This document shows positions 33,764-42,531 of a stretch of 44,167 nucleotides of DNA, piece by piece. Numbering within the stretch: position 1 is the stretch's first letter; each line of letters opens with the position of its first letter. The stretch is from contig CAZRGP010000020.1 in NCBI GenBank assembly GCA_964599695.1, positions 1 through 44,167 on the forward strand, in the 5' to 3' direction. The stretch comes from RUG11783 sp964599695. Its GTDB lineage: Bacteria > Bacillota > Clostridia > Oscillospirales > Ruminococcaceae. The notes below the pieces were generated by a model, which saw nothing but the letters and a program-made list of their open reading frames with translations, did no database searches and was not told the origin of the DNA. The translations under genes were made by a program, and so were the position numbers.

Positions 33764-33767
33764 TTCT

Positions 33768-34433
33768 ATGTCAAACAAAAAGAGCGAAAAACCTATGCCG
33801 AAGATCCTTCCCGAAGGAAGACCGCTGCGGATCCGGTGCACTGTCACCGAGACGGACCAGTTTCAGGCGGACTTCCTGGGGGAATACGGGGATATGATCT
33901 ATCTTCGAAGAAGCAACCTGAGAAGCACGGTCATCGCGGTGGTGATCTGCATCATACTTGCGGTGGTGATCCTCCTTTCAAAGGAGATGCTCAATCAGGC
34001 GGTGTGGTTCCCTGTTGTATTTGCTCTGATGTATCTGTCCTACGGGATCTACTATTATTTCGTTGGATACAAGAACAACTACAAACAGTTCCAGCAGCAT
34101 CTGGAAAGAGCGGTTGACAAGGGAATCACGGTTTATCCGGAAGAGACCATCCTGTATGATTTTCAGGATTCCGCTGTCTACATGGACTATGACAGCGGAG
34201 ACAAGCGGTATTTTCTCTATGAGGATATCCGCTACTTTGAGGAGACAGACCGATTCTATCTCTTCGGAATGAAATACAAGCCCAAGGAGAATCGTCTCGC
34301 CGGATTCGAGAGAGCCCTGCTTCCCAAGAGGGATCTGGATCCCGGTACCGAGGAGAGACTTCTCCAGATCATGGCAAACGTGGTGGAGGCCTACGAACTG
34401 AAACCGGTCCTCGATGACCACCCGTTCAAGTAG
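33768..34433 (+). CDS. YcxB-like membrane protein, first of a pair between gyrB and gyrA
   Basis: This 221-residue protein begins with a basic, Pro-rich cytoplasmic stretch and a beta-strand-like segment, then two membrane segments (about 52-70 and 80-100), and a C-terminal soluble domain containing SAVYMDYDSGDKRYFLYEDIRYFEETDRFYLFGMKYK and ending FERALLPKRDLDPGTEERLLQIMANVV. This arrangement, and the I/L-P-K-R motif, resemble YcxB-like proteins (PF14317), whose function is not known. Only four bases separate it from gyrB, so it is in the gyrase operon. ATG 33768 has no strong ribosome site; codon 10 is an alternative start. Confidence 0.65.
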   Translation: MSNKKSEKPMPKILPEGRPLRIRCTVTETDQFQADFLGEYGDMIYLRRSNLRSTVIAVVICIILAVVILLSKEMLNQAVWFPVVFALMYLSYGIYYYFVGYKNNYKQFQQHLERAVDKGITVYPEETILYDFQDSAVYMDYDSGDKRYFLYEDIRYFEETDRFYLFGMKYKPKENRLAGFERALLPKRDLDPGTEERLLQIMANVVEAYELKPVLDDHPFK

Positions 34434-34435
34434 AG

Positions 34436-34939
34436 ATGCAGAAAGAAGAAAGAATCGTTTATTTGAATACGGAAGAGGCGGAAGCGGTCGCCCGGGCGGA
34501 CACCGGAGCGGGCGATCTGCCGAGGCAGCTCTCCACAGGGATGGTAGTGATCATGATCTTCATCATCCTGATCCGGATGATCCTGTATATGCCGTTTCCA
34601 TCCTTCCGGACTCTTGGCGCATATGCGGTGGCTCTGGTCGCATGGATACTGATGATCTGGTACGTGGAACACCGGGTGAGGATCACGAGAGATGAGCTGA
34701 AAGGAAAACCCTATCATCTCCGGATCTCAGAGACGGAGATCGCCGCCGGAAAATATGAGGATGATCTTTCCTTCCGGACGACCTGGAGCGAGATCAGGAA
34801 AGTGGAGAAGGGGAGATGGATCTACCGGATCACTTCTCCGATGGGAAGGCTGTGTCTCCCGAAGTCAGCGCTCAGCGCGCAGGAGAGAGCCCGCCTGGAG
34901 TCCCTTCCGGCAGGTATCACCGAAGTTAATTGGATGTAA
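34436..34939 (+). CDS. YcxB-like membrane protein, second of the pair
   Basis: This 167-residue protein has two membrane segments (about 34-54 and 60-78) and a C-terminal soluble part (RITRDELKGKPYHLRISETEIAAGKYEDD..TTWSEIRKVEKGRWIYRI.. LPKSALSAQE) with the same strand-turn-LPK layout as its upstream neighbour. I regard the two as probable paralogs. It starts two bases after the upstream stop (TAGAGATG), so translation is coupled. It lies 23 bases before gyrA. Function unknown. Confidence 0.65.
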   Translation: MQKEERIVYLNTEEAEAVARADTGAGDLPRQLSTGMVVIMIFIILIRMILYMPFPSFRTLGAYAVALVAWILMIWYVEHRVRITRDELKGKPYHLRISETEIAAGKYEDDLSFRTTWSEIRKVEKGRWIYRITSPMGRLCLPKSALSAQERARLESLPAGITEVNWM

Positions 34940-34962
34940 TGCAACACGAAAGTGAGTAATTG

Positions 34963-37512
34963 ATGGAAGAGTTCAATATTGAAAATGAGAAGATCGTAGA
35001 GGTCAACGTTGAAGAGGAGATAAAACAGAGTTTCCTGGATTACTCCATGTCTGTCATCGTCAGCCGCGCATTGCCGGATGTCCGTGACGGACTGAAGCCG
35101 GTACACCGCAGGATCCTGTACTCTATGGATGAAAACGGACTGACCCATGAGAAGCCGACCAGAAAGTGCGCGACCATCGTCGGTGCTGTGCTGGGTGCGT
35201 ATCACCCCCACGGCGACGCATCCGTATACGGCGCTCTCGTTCGTCTGGCCCAGTCCTTCTCCATGCGCTATCCGCTGGTGGAAGGCCAGGGAAACTTCGG
35301 ATCCGTGGACGGAGACCCGCCTGCTGCATACCGTTATACCGAGGCCAGAATGGCGAGGATCGCCAATCTGATGCTCGCGGATATCGATAAGGACACCGTA
35401 GACTTCGTTCCCAACTTCGATGACACGACCAAGGAGCCAGAAGTGCTGCCGGCGAGGATCCCGAACCTGCTTATCAACGGTTCTCAGGGAATCGCTGTCG
35501 GTATGGCTACCAACATTCCTCCTCACAACCTTACTGAAGTTGTTTCCGCCATCGATTATCTCATCGACCATCCGGACTGCAATGTTCTGGATCTGATGAA
35601 TTTTGTCCAGGGACCGGACTTCCCCACAGGCGGTATCATTATGGGACGCAGCGGGATCCGCGCGGCCTACGCTACCGGACGCGGGAAGATCATCCTCAGA
35701 GGACGTGCGGAGATCGAAGAGATGCACGGCGGAAGGAACCGGATCGTGGTCACTGAGATACCCTACATGGTCAACAAGGCGGAACTCATCAAGAGCATCG
35801 CGGACCTCGTCAAGGACAAGAGGATCGAAGGTATCTCCGATCTGAGGGATGAGTCGGATAAGAAGGGACTGCGCATCGTCATCGAACTCAAGAGAGACGC
35901 CAACGCACAGATCGTTCTCAACATGCTGTACAAGCTGACCCAGCTGCAGGATTCCGTGGGTGTCATCATGCTCGCTCTTGATCACGGCGTGCCGAAGGTC
36001 ATGGATCTGAAGACTGTCCTTCAGAAATACATCGAGTTCCAGGAAGAAGTAGTACGCAGAAGGACGCAGTTCAACCTCAAAAAGGCAAGGGAACGCGCGC
36101 ATATCCTGGAAGGACTCAAGAGAGCCATCGATATCGTGGATGATATCATCTACACCATCCGTCACACCGACGGAGGCCAGTCCGAAGCCAAGGCGGCCAT
36201 CATGGAAAAATTCGGATTCGACGATCCTCAGGCAAGCGCCATCGTCGCCTTCCGTCTCGGACAGTTGGCCGGACTGGAGATCAAGAAGATCGAGGATGAG
36301 TTGTCCGACCTGAATGAGAAGATCGCGGACTATGAGGATATCCTCACCAATGAGAATCACCTCACATCCATCATCAAATCCGAGCTGGCGGAGATCATCC
36401 AGAAGTTCGGAGATGAGAGAAAGACAAGCATCGAAGCGGTCTCCGGAGATGTGGATATCGAGGACTTGATCCCCGAAGAAGAATGCATCATTGCCCGTAC
36501 CCACTTCGGATACTTCAAGCGCCAGTCGGTATCGGAATACCGTGCGCAGGGAAGAGGCGGCAGAGGCGTCAACAGCATCGCCAGAAAGGACGAGGACTTC
36601 GTGGAAGACCTCTACTCCTGCAACAGCCATGACCACCTGCTGTTCATGACCACTCTGGGAAGGGTCTATACCATCAAGAGCTACGCGGTACCGGAAGGCT
36701 CCAGACAGAGCAGGGGAACGAACATCGTCAATATCCTTCCGCTGCTTCCCGGAGAGAAGATCAGCTCGGTGATCAAGATCGAGGACTTTACGGATGAGAG
36801 CAAGTACCTTGTCATGGTCACGAAGGGAGGCGTTGTGAAGAGAAGCGCCCTCAACCTGTTCCAGAAGATCCGCAAGACCGGTATTCTCGGAATCGATCTG
36901 GATGAGGGAGACGAGCTCGCATGGGCAGGTGTCACGTCGGGAGACGATACCCTGCTGATCGCAACGAAATACGGAATGGCGATCCGGTTCCATGAGAGCG
37001 ATGCCCGCGCAATGGGAAGAACAACGAGAGGTGTTCGCGCCATCACCCTGAAAGAGGGAGACGAGGTCGTCGGAATGGCGATCTGCGATCCCAATGGAAA
37101 GATCCTCACCGTCACCGACCAGGGCAAGGGAAGGCTCACCCCTGTGGAGAACTACCACCTGCAGAAGCGCGGCGGTCAGGGATCCCGGAACTATGACTGC
37201 TCTGACGGTATCACCGTTGCAGGCGTACGTCCGGTCGATGAGGACAGGGACGACGCGATCCTTATCAGTGAGAACGGCACGGTCATCCGTATCCATGTAA
37301 ATACCGTCGCGACCCAGAGCCGCTACGGCGGCGGCGTGCGCGTGATGCGCGTCGATGAGGGAGACCGTCTGGTCACCGTAGCCTGCACCGAAAGGGACGA
37401 CCTGGAAGAGGAGGAAGCTCCGCTGCCGGAAACGCAGGATGAGGTTATAGAAGCTCCGTCCGAGGAAGAGATCGAGGAGATGCTCTCCAAAGAACTGGAC
37501 GACGAAGAATAA
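34963..37512 (+). CDS. gyrA: DNA gyrase subunit A
   Basis: The 849-residue protein is the DNA breakage-reunion subunit. The catalytic tyrosine is Tyr125 in AAYRYTEARM. The C-terminal wrapping domain includes a GyrA box, QGRGGRG, and an acidic end (EEEAPLPETQDEVIEAPSEEEIEEM). In the quinolone region the protein reads HPHGDASVYGALVRLAQ: Ala86 and Gly90 stand where E. coli has Ser83 and Asp87. The start is ATG 34963 after a weak GTGAG; a TTG directly before it is not needed. It closes the origin-right operon and is followed by a terminator. Confidence 0.97.
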   Translation: MEEFNIENEKIVEVNVEEEIKQSFLDYSMSVIVSRALPDVRDGLKPVHRRILYSMDENGLTHEKPTRKCATIVGAVLGAYHPHGDASVYGALVRLAQSFSMRYPLVEGQGNFGSVDGDPPAAYRYTEARMARIANLMLADIDKDTVDFVPNFDDTTKEPEVLPARIPNLLINGSQGIAVGMATNIPPHNLTEVVSAIDYLIDHPDCNVLDLMNFVQGPDFPTGGIIMGRSGIRAAYATGRGKIILRGRAEIEEMHGGRNRIVVTEIPYMVNKAELIKSIADLVKDKRIEGISDLRDESDKKGLRIVIELKRDANAQIVLNMLYKLTQLQDSVGVIMLALDHGVPKVMDLKTVLQKYIEFQEEVVRRRTQFNLKKARERAHILEGLKRAIDIVDDIIYTIRHTDGGQSEAKAAIMEKFGFDDPQASAIVAFRLGQLAGLEIKKIEDELSDLNEKIADYEDILTNENHLTSIIKSELAEIIQKFGDERKTSIEAVSGDVDIEDLIPEEECIIARTHFGYFKRQSVSEYRAQGRGGRGVNSIARKDEDFVEDLYSCNSHDHLLFMTTLGRVYTIKSYAVPEGSRQSRGTNIVNILPLLPGEKISSVIKIEDFTDESKYLVMVTKGGVVKRSALNLFQKIRKTGILGIDLDEGDELAWAGVTSGDDTLLIATKYGMAIRFHESDARAMGRTTRGVRAITLKEGDEVVGMAICDPNGKILTVTDQGKGRLTPVENYHLQKRGGQGSRNYDCSDGITVAGVRPVDEDRDDAILISENGTVIRIHVNTVATQSRYGGGVRVMRVDEGDRLVTVACTERDDLEEEEAPLPETQDEVIEAPSEEEIEEMLSKELDDEE

Positions 37513-37527
37513 AGTCTGACATAAAGC

Positions 37528-37566
37528 AACGAGACACAGACTGGTGAAGGTCTGTGTCTCGTTTTC
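37528..37566. terminator. Strong terminator after gyrA, likely bidirectional
   Basis: AACGAGACACAGAC (37528-37541) pairs perfectly with GTCTGTGTCTCGTT (37550-37563) over an eight-base loop and is followed by TTC. It separates gyrA from the converging lipoprotein gene ending at 37579. Confidence 0.9.
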
Positions 37567-37578
37567 TCGTACGTTTAT

Positions 37579-38430
37579 TTATCCAAGAATCTGGAAGTTT
37601 GATACTCCCTTGTAGTTCTTGTATTCGAAGCCGATGAGATAGAAGGAGGAGTCCGACTGCTGGAACGTATACACGTTGGTCTGAACGTCTCTTGCGATAT
37701 CCTGGATCGCGTCCATGGGGACCGCGTCCGGATTTCCGGATTCGATCAGGAGGGCGTTCTCCGGCTCATCCGAGTAGAGAGGATCCAGCAGGTTGAGCAT
37801 CCAAAGCTGATAGACGCCGTTTCCCTTGTCCAGAACAGCCCAGGGATACAGGAAGGTGGAGACAGTGCCCTGTCCGAAGGAAAGGACTACCTGGTTTTCC
37901 ACGTCGACCATGAAGGGACTGTAATCTTCGGACATCCACCCTTCAGAGAGGGAGACGTTCGGTCCGAAAACGGCGCGGACGCCGGCTTTCAGTGAGGAAA
38001 TGGGAAGAGACAGCATAAAACCGTTCTCGATCGCCTCAAAGTCGTTCTGGCAATAAGAAGTGGCAGAGAAGAACTTACATGCGTCGGAGAGCTGGGAAGG
38101 GGAGACAAATTCCTCCGGGTCGACGTTGAACACATCGGCGATCGCCTTCATCTTCAGCATATCCTGATAATCGCATTCGATGCGGCTGGAAGGAAACTCC
38201 GCTTCCAGACTTTCGGCGTAGGGATTATCGTTTTTCTCGTCGGTGGGCTGTTGTGTGTTTTCCTCTACAGGAGCAGGTTTCACCGTGGATTCCGGTTTGG
38301 TCTGATTATTCGTATGATTCTCGCTCTGATCGTTGTAATAGTGCTGGTCATATTCCCTGTCTTTCTGGCAGGATGTCAGGCCAAACAGCAAGGTCAGCGC
38401 AAGCAGAAAGCATAGGATCCGTTTTGTCAT
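37579..38430 (-). CDS. Predicted lipoprotein of unknown function
   Basis: The 283-residue protein starts with a signal peptide (KRILCFLLALTLLFGL) and a lipobox LTSC with the lipidated cysteine at residue 21. A polar Asn/Gln/Thr/Pro-rich linker (about 25-68) leads to a C-terminal domain (about 75-283) I do not recognise, with patterns such as SLPISSLKAGVRAVFGPN. It should be anchored on the outer face of the membrane. AAAGGAG five bases upstream supports ATG 38430. It starts 11 bases after the FkbH-like gene and is probably cotranscribed, which suggests but does not show a functional link. Confidence 0.75.
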   Translation of the reverse strand: MTKRILCFLLALTLLFGLTSCQKDREYDQHYYNDQSENHTNNQTKPESTVKPAPVEENTQQPTDEKNDNPYAESLEAEFPSSRIECDYQDMLKMKAIADVFNVDPEEFVSPSQLSDACKFFSATSYCQNDFEAIENGFMLSLPISSLKAGVRAVFGPNVSLSEGWMSEDYSPFMVDVENQVVLSFGQGTVSTFLYPWAVLDKGNGVYQLWMLNLLDPLYSDEPENALLIESGNPDAVPMDAIQDIARDVQTNVYTFQQSDSSFYLIGFEYKNYKGVSNFQILG

Positions 38431-38441
38431 AGAAACTCCTT

Positions 38442-40214
38442 TCAGGTGGCCTCATCCACCGTGATCACGTGGTTCATCGGAGTGTAATCCTGAGGAATGG
38501 TATATTTCCAGAAGGAACCTTTCTCGTTCTCTTCAACTTTTTCAAAACCGAGTGAGCCGTAATACTCACTTACGATGCGGTTCTTGGCCGTCGGATAATA
38601 CCATCCGGTGAGTGTCCTTCCGCCTTTTTCCCGGACCTGTCTCACAAGATCATCGAACATGGCAAGTTCAAGGTCTCTCTTGAAGACGCGGCAGGACATG
38701 ATCCACAGCTCAATGTTCCAGTTGTCCTCTTCGCCTTTTTCCGCGACGATACATGAGACAAGGCCGTTGTCGCCGAAGCGGTCTTCCAGTCTTCCTGAAA
38801 CGGTGATGAAGTCACCGGAGGAAGCCCGGAGGGCCATCTCTTCCGGCTGATATCTCCTTGTGGTGAGGTTGAACTGGTTGGTTTTGTTGGCGAGCTGGGT
38901 CACGCGCTCCAGCTGTTCCTTGCGGAACGGCCCGATCTCGGCCTTCATGTCCAGGGATCTCAGATAAGCGTCGTAATCCGTAAAGGACTTCGCGCTCTGC
39001 TCCCGCTTTACATTGTCCTGATACATCTTTGCGCGGGACAGGTCATCTTTGGAAAGGGATGTAACCTCGAAATATCCCGCTCCGGAGATGGTCTCGGCAA
39101 AGCGTTCGGGGACGGTCAGTTCCGGTACGGCGCATCCGAGATCCGTGTCCCGCACGATCTTTCTTTCAGCGGGGTTGTCGTCCGCAAAGACAAGGGAGTC
39201 GGTACCGATATTCAGTTCCTTAGCAGAGGTCTCAAGATTCAGGGGCTTCGGATCCCAGTTGGCGCGGAAGGACAGGAAATCCTCCACGGCAAGGATGGAA
39301 GACGGATGGCTGAATCCGGATTTTGCGATATCCTCTTCGTTCTTAGAGCACACGCCTAGGATCACACCGATGCGTGACAGATCCTTTGCGTACTGTTGGA
39401 CATCGGCGTAGGCGATCCCGGATGGAGCTTCATATCCAAGATGGATCCCGTCCAGTCCATCATCCCCGATCACTCCGCCCCACAGGGTGTTGTCCAGATC
39501 CAGGAACAGAGCTTTTTTGTTTTTTCCGAAGAGGGATTTGATGATGTTCGCTGCCTGAAAAGCGACAAAGGGGATATAGGACGGAGCCTGTCCGTATTTG
39601 TATCCGTTGTAGTAGTTCGGATCCGAGAAGGAATCGATCCCGTTCCACGCGGCAGCGTACTCGTAGTCCAGGAGAAGGAGGGAGGGTGTCTCTTCCGCTG
39701 CCTGAGCGAATGCTTCGTTCAGCCGGCGGACAAAGCGGACTTTTCCGGAGGGAAGCCACCCTTCAGCATTTCCCATGACGCGGACGCGGGGAAGGTCGAA
39801 GTTGTTCTGGATCACAGGACAGTTATACTTGGAAAGACCGTTCCACACATCGCGGAAACGATCCACCTCTGCCTCCAGTTTTTTGTCGACGGCATCTTTA
39901 TCCTCGCCTGGAGACGGGAGGTTCTGTATGGAGTGGAAAGAGGTATTGACCCAGATCACATCGGGAGAGAACTGTTCCAGTCCCGGGTCGCCGAAGACGG
40001 CGTCCTCATAAAAACGGTTGTAATCCCCTTCATAGAAAGACGGACGGATACCATAGTAGAGAAGAAAGACTTCCAGCACGGATTTCAGTTCGCCGATCGT
40101 CGTTCCCGAAAGAATGGCGATCTTCTTGTCCAGCAGGTTTTCCTGCTCCAGGAGCTCGCGCTTCAGGGAACGCTTTTTCGTCAGTATGGAAGTAAAGTCA
40201 AATGGATAATCCAT
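38442..40214 (-). CDS. FkbH-like HAD-IIIC phosphatase with C-terminal GNAT domain
   Basis: The 590-residue protein has three parts: an N-terminal SGNH-like region (about 30-220, IAILSGTTIGELKSVLE), a HAD-IIIC domain with LFLDLDNTLWGGVIGDDG (Asp239 and Asp241), GVCSKNEEDI and VFADDNPAERKIV, and a C-terminal GNAT-like domain ending around RTLTGWYYPTAKNRIVSEYYGSLGF. FkbH proteins move a glyceryl unit from 1,3-bisphosphoglycerate onto a carrier protein in polyketide pathways, but others work in surface glycan biosynthesis. No acyl carrier protein is found nearby, so the partner is unknown. AAAGG upstream supports ATG 40214. It lies before the lipoprotein gene. Confidence 0.88.
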   Translation of the reverse strand: MDYPFDFTSILTKKRSLKRELLEQENLLDKKIAILSGTTIGELKSVLEVFLLYYGIRPSFYEGDYNRFYEDAVFGDPGLEQFSPDVIWVNTSFHSIQNLPSPGEDKDAVDKKLEAEVDRFRDVWNGLSKYNCPVIQNNFDLPRVRVMGNAEGWLPSGKVRFVRRLNEAFAQAAEETPSLLLLDYEYAAAWNGIDSFSDPNYYNGYKYGQAPSYIPFVAFQAANIIKSLFGKNKKALFLDLDNTLWGGVIGDDGLDGIHLGYEAPSGIAYADVQQYAKDLSRIGVILGVCSKNEEDIAKSGFSHPSSILAVEDFLSFRANWDPKPLNLETSAKELNIGTDSLVFADDNPAERKIVRDTDLGCAVPELTVPERFAETISGAGYFEVTSLSKDDLSRAKMYQDNVKREQSAKSFTDYDAYLRSLDMKAEIGPFRKEQLERVTQLANKTNQFNLTTRRYQPEEMALRASSGDFITVSGRLEDRFGDNGLVSCIVAEKGEEDNWNIELWIMSCRVFKRDLELAMFDDLVRQVREKGGRTLTGWYYPTAKNRIVSEYYGSLGFEKVEENEKGSFWKYTIPQDYTPMNHVITVDEAT

Positions 40215-40302
40215 TGTAAACCTTTCATGATTGGTTATTTTATTGATTGAATTGTATCATAATGCTCCTGAAAGGACCAAGTATGAGATGAACAGGCATA
40301 TG

Positions 40303-40311
40303 TGATATACT
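40303..40311 (+). promoter_or_regulatory. Extended -10 promoter before the acyltransferase
   Basis: TGATATACT is an extended -10 box 33 bases before the chosen start. The upstream in-frame GTG at 40302 overlaps this box, which argues against it as a start. Confidence 0.5.
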
Positions 40312-40343
40312 CAATGAGAACTGAAAACGGAAAGGGATTTGGA

Positions 40344-41453
40344 ATGGTGACGAAGAAAAGAAGAACGGATCTGGATTTAATGAAGATCATCGCCTGTGTT
40401 TGTGTTGTGTTTATTCACACAGGAAAGTATGGCCATTTTCATTTCACAGTGTTTCCGTTTAAGAGTCTGCAGCATCATCTGTATTTTTATCCCGCGTTCT
40501 TTAGTAAAATGGCAGTTCCGCTTTTTCTTGCGGTATCCGGGGCGTTACTTTTGGGGAGAGAAGGGGATACACGGTATCACTATAAGAAAAGAGTTAGTCG
40601 AAGCATTCTTCTTCTGATATTTGGTTCTGCGGTATATTATGTTTCAGAACGCTTTTTGCTTGGCAGAGAATGGCTAGCAGAGGACCTATTCTATATGGCG
40701 ATAGGCCCTGGAATAAAGTATCACCTGTGGTTTTTATATTTGTATGTGTGTTTTCAGATCAGCGTACCGCTTTTGCAGGCTATGGTTCAGAACCTCTCAG
40801 ACAGTGGCTTTTTGATTCTTTTTTTCTTTGGACAACTTGAGAGAAGCAGAAATCTGTTCGAGTTTCTTCTCACCGGAAGAGTGGATATCGTGAATGCATA
40901 TATCAGGCCATCATGGATGGCTTCATCCGTTGTTTTGTTTCCCTGTCTCGGGTATTATCTGGATCACAGGGTAAAGGAAAAAGATTTAGGGAAATTAGCG
41001 CTTGGACTATGGTGTGCTACTATAATAGCTATGGAATGCTGTTACAGGGGGACACTTCTTGATATGGCGCGGTTGCAACAGTTCGGAGAAGAATACCCCG
41101 GAACGTTCCTCGAGTCATTCGATGGACTCTTTGCAGCTACAGTTTTTATTACGGTAAAAATGATATGTGTAAAGTGGAAGGCTATGGGGAGCGTAAAAGA
41201 TGGGATCTCCGCTCTCGGATCGGCAACTTTGGGTGTCTATTTGTTTCATGCAGTTTTTAACAATATGCCCTGGACGTATGGGACATATGAAAAGCTTCGA
41301 CTTATGGGGATACCACATGAGATCGCTCTTTCATGCTATATGCTTCTCTTGATTGCCCCATCTCTTCTTGTGACGTGGATTCTGCATTATGTTCCTGGAA
41401 TTAATCGTCTTATCGGTGTTGAGAAGAGGTCGGTTCAGAGAGGGAACATATAA
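40344..41453 (+). CDS. Acyltransferase family 3 membrane protein
   Basis: The protein has about 369 residues and about ten membrane segments. The family N-terminus is DLDLMKIIACVCVVFIHTGKYG with the conserved His in the first membrane region, followed by FFSKMAVPLFLAVSGALLLG; LGVYLFHAVF is the C-terminal motif. Such proteins O-acylate extracellular sugars or peptidoglycan; the substrate here is unknown. ATG 40344 is preceded by AAAGGG and is preferred over GTG 40302 and ATG 40314. The gene is clearly AT-richer than its neighbours, and it stands between unrelated genes, so transfer is possible. It is divergent from the FkbH-like gene. Confidence 0.85.
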   Translation: MVTKKRRTDLDLMKIIACVCVVFIHTGKYGHFHFTVFPFKSLQHHLYFYPAFFSKMAVPLFLAVSGALLLGREGDTRYHYKKRVSRSILLLIFGSAVYYVSERFLLGREWLAEDLFYMAIGPGIKYHLWFLYLYVCFQISVPLLQAMVQNLSDSGFLILFFFGQLERSRNLFEFLLTGRVDIVNAYIRPSWMASSVVLFPCLGYYLDHRVKEKDLGKLALGLWCATIIAMECCYRGTLLDMARLQQFGEEYPGTFLESFDGLFAATVFITVKMICVKWKAMGSVKDGISALGSATLGVYLFHAVFNNMPWTYGTYEKLRLMGIPHEIALSCYMLLLIAPSLLVTWILHYVPGINRLIGVEKRSVQRGNI

Positions 41454-41506
41454 ATCTATGATAACTGCAGCGCAGATATATTTAGTAATTGTATAAGAGG
41501 TAAATT

Positions 41507-42466
41507 ATGATTTGGATTCTCATAGTGGCATGTCTGATCCTTATTTTTTTAATCGGAGCCTCGTATATGTGTTATAAAACGGGGCTCATCCGCAGGGACA
41601 AATATGACCGCAATTATGTCCCGGAGCGGGATGACAATGCACCTATGAGTCCCCGCGCTTCCGAATACCGCAAGAGAGCGAAAGAGTACAACAAGTGGTG
41701 GAATGCCCAGAATCTGAAGAGATATGAGATCCTTTCTGATGACGGGCTCCGGCTGAAGGCGGGATACCTTCCCGCAGATAAAGAGGAGCATAAGCTGGCA
41801 ATCGTTGTGCACGGACATCACTGTTGCGCCGGGGAAGAGGGGTTCATTTCCCAAATGTTCCATAATGCCGGATTCCATGTGCTGGCGGTGGATCAGAGAA
41901 GCCACGGCGCGAGCGAGGGCAGACGGATCACCATGGGGTATAAGGAGAGCCGTGACATCAAAAAATGGGCGGAGCTCATGGCGGAAGAACACCCGGACTG
42001 CAGAATGGTCCTGTATGGAGCGTCCATGGGAGGGGCTACGGTCTGCATGGCTTCCGAGCTGGATCTTCCGAAACAGGTCGTCTGCATCGAGTCAGACTGC
42101 GCATACACGAGCGCCAGGGGAGTGTTTGAAGTGGAGATGTACCGCTCATACAACTGGCTTCCCTGCAAGGCGTTTATCCTTGAGCTTTCCGCCAGGATGA
42201 GCGAACTCTTCGGGAAGTTCAACTTCAACGATTCCCATCCGGAAGCGGCGGTCAGCAACGCGAAAGTTCCCATGTTGTTCCTGCAGGGGACAGAGGACAA
42301 GCAGGTCCCGAAGGAGATGGCGCAGCGCCTGTATGACGCGCATCCGGGAAAGAAAAAGCTTCTCTTTTTTGAAAAGGCCGGACATAACGTCAGCTTCTTC
42401 TACGGAGGAGAAGAGTACAGAAATGCATGCATCTCCTTCTTTGAGGAATGTGCTGCACAGAACTGA
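41507..42466 (+). CDS. Membrane-anchored alpha/beta hydrolase
   Basis: The 319-residue protein begins with one membrane segment (residues 2-20), then a basic linker and a serine-hydrolase fold from about residue 70. The catalytic triad is visible: nucleophile Ser173 in YGASMGGA, Asp264 in LQGTEDKQV and His293 in EKAGHNVS. HGHHCCAG near residue 102 would be the oxyanion-hole region. Family relatives include BAAT- and bem46-like hydrolases; the substrate is unknown. AGAGG is seven bases before ATG 41507. A terminator follows the gene. Confidence 0.85.
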   Translation: MIWILIVACLILIFLIGASYMCYKTGLIRRDKYDRNYVPERDDNAPMSPRASEYRKRAKEYNKWWNAQNLKRYEILSDDGLRLKAGYLPADKEEHKLAIVVHGHHCCAGEEGFISQMFHNAGFHVLAVDQRSHGASEGRRITMGYKESRDIKKWAELMAEEHPDCRMVLYGASMGGATVCMASELDLPKQVVCIESDCAYTSARGVFEVEMYRSYNWLPCKAFILELSARMSELFGKFNFNDSHPEAAVSNAKVPMLFLQGTEDKQVPKEMAQRLYDAHPGKKKLLFFEKAGHNVSFFYGGEEYRNACISFFEECAAQN

Positions 42467-42483
42467 TAAAGGATAGATAAAGG

Positions 42484-42520
42484 ATATCCGCAAAGCTGCG
42501 AAAGCTCTGCGGATATTTTT
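42484..42520. terminator. Terminator between converging hydrolase and peptidase genes
   Basis: ATATCCGCA (42484-42492) pairs with TGCGGATAT (42508-42516), with an inner AGCT/AGCT extension, and TTTT follows. It ends the hydrolase gene, and the minus direction also has a short T-rich tail. Confidence 0.8.
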
Positions 42521-42531
42521 ATGCGCAAATA

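Noticed and set aside
32231..33847. Minus-strand open frame of 538 codons opposite gyrB
   Set aside because: Antisense shadow of gyrB with no domain signal.
34822..37296. Minus-strand open frame of 824 codons opposite gyrA
   Set aside because: It lies wholly antisense to gyrA, has no ribosome site or recognisable domain, and arises from codon bias of the real gene.
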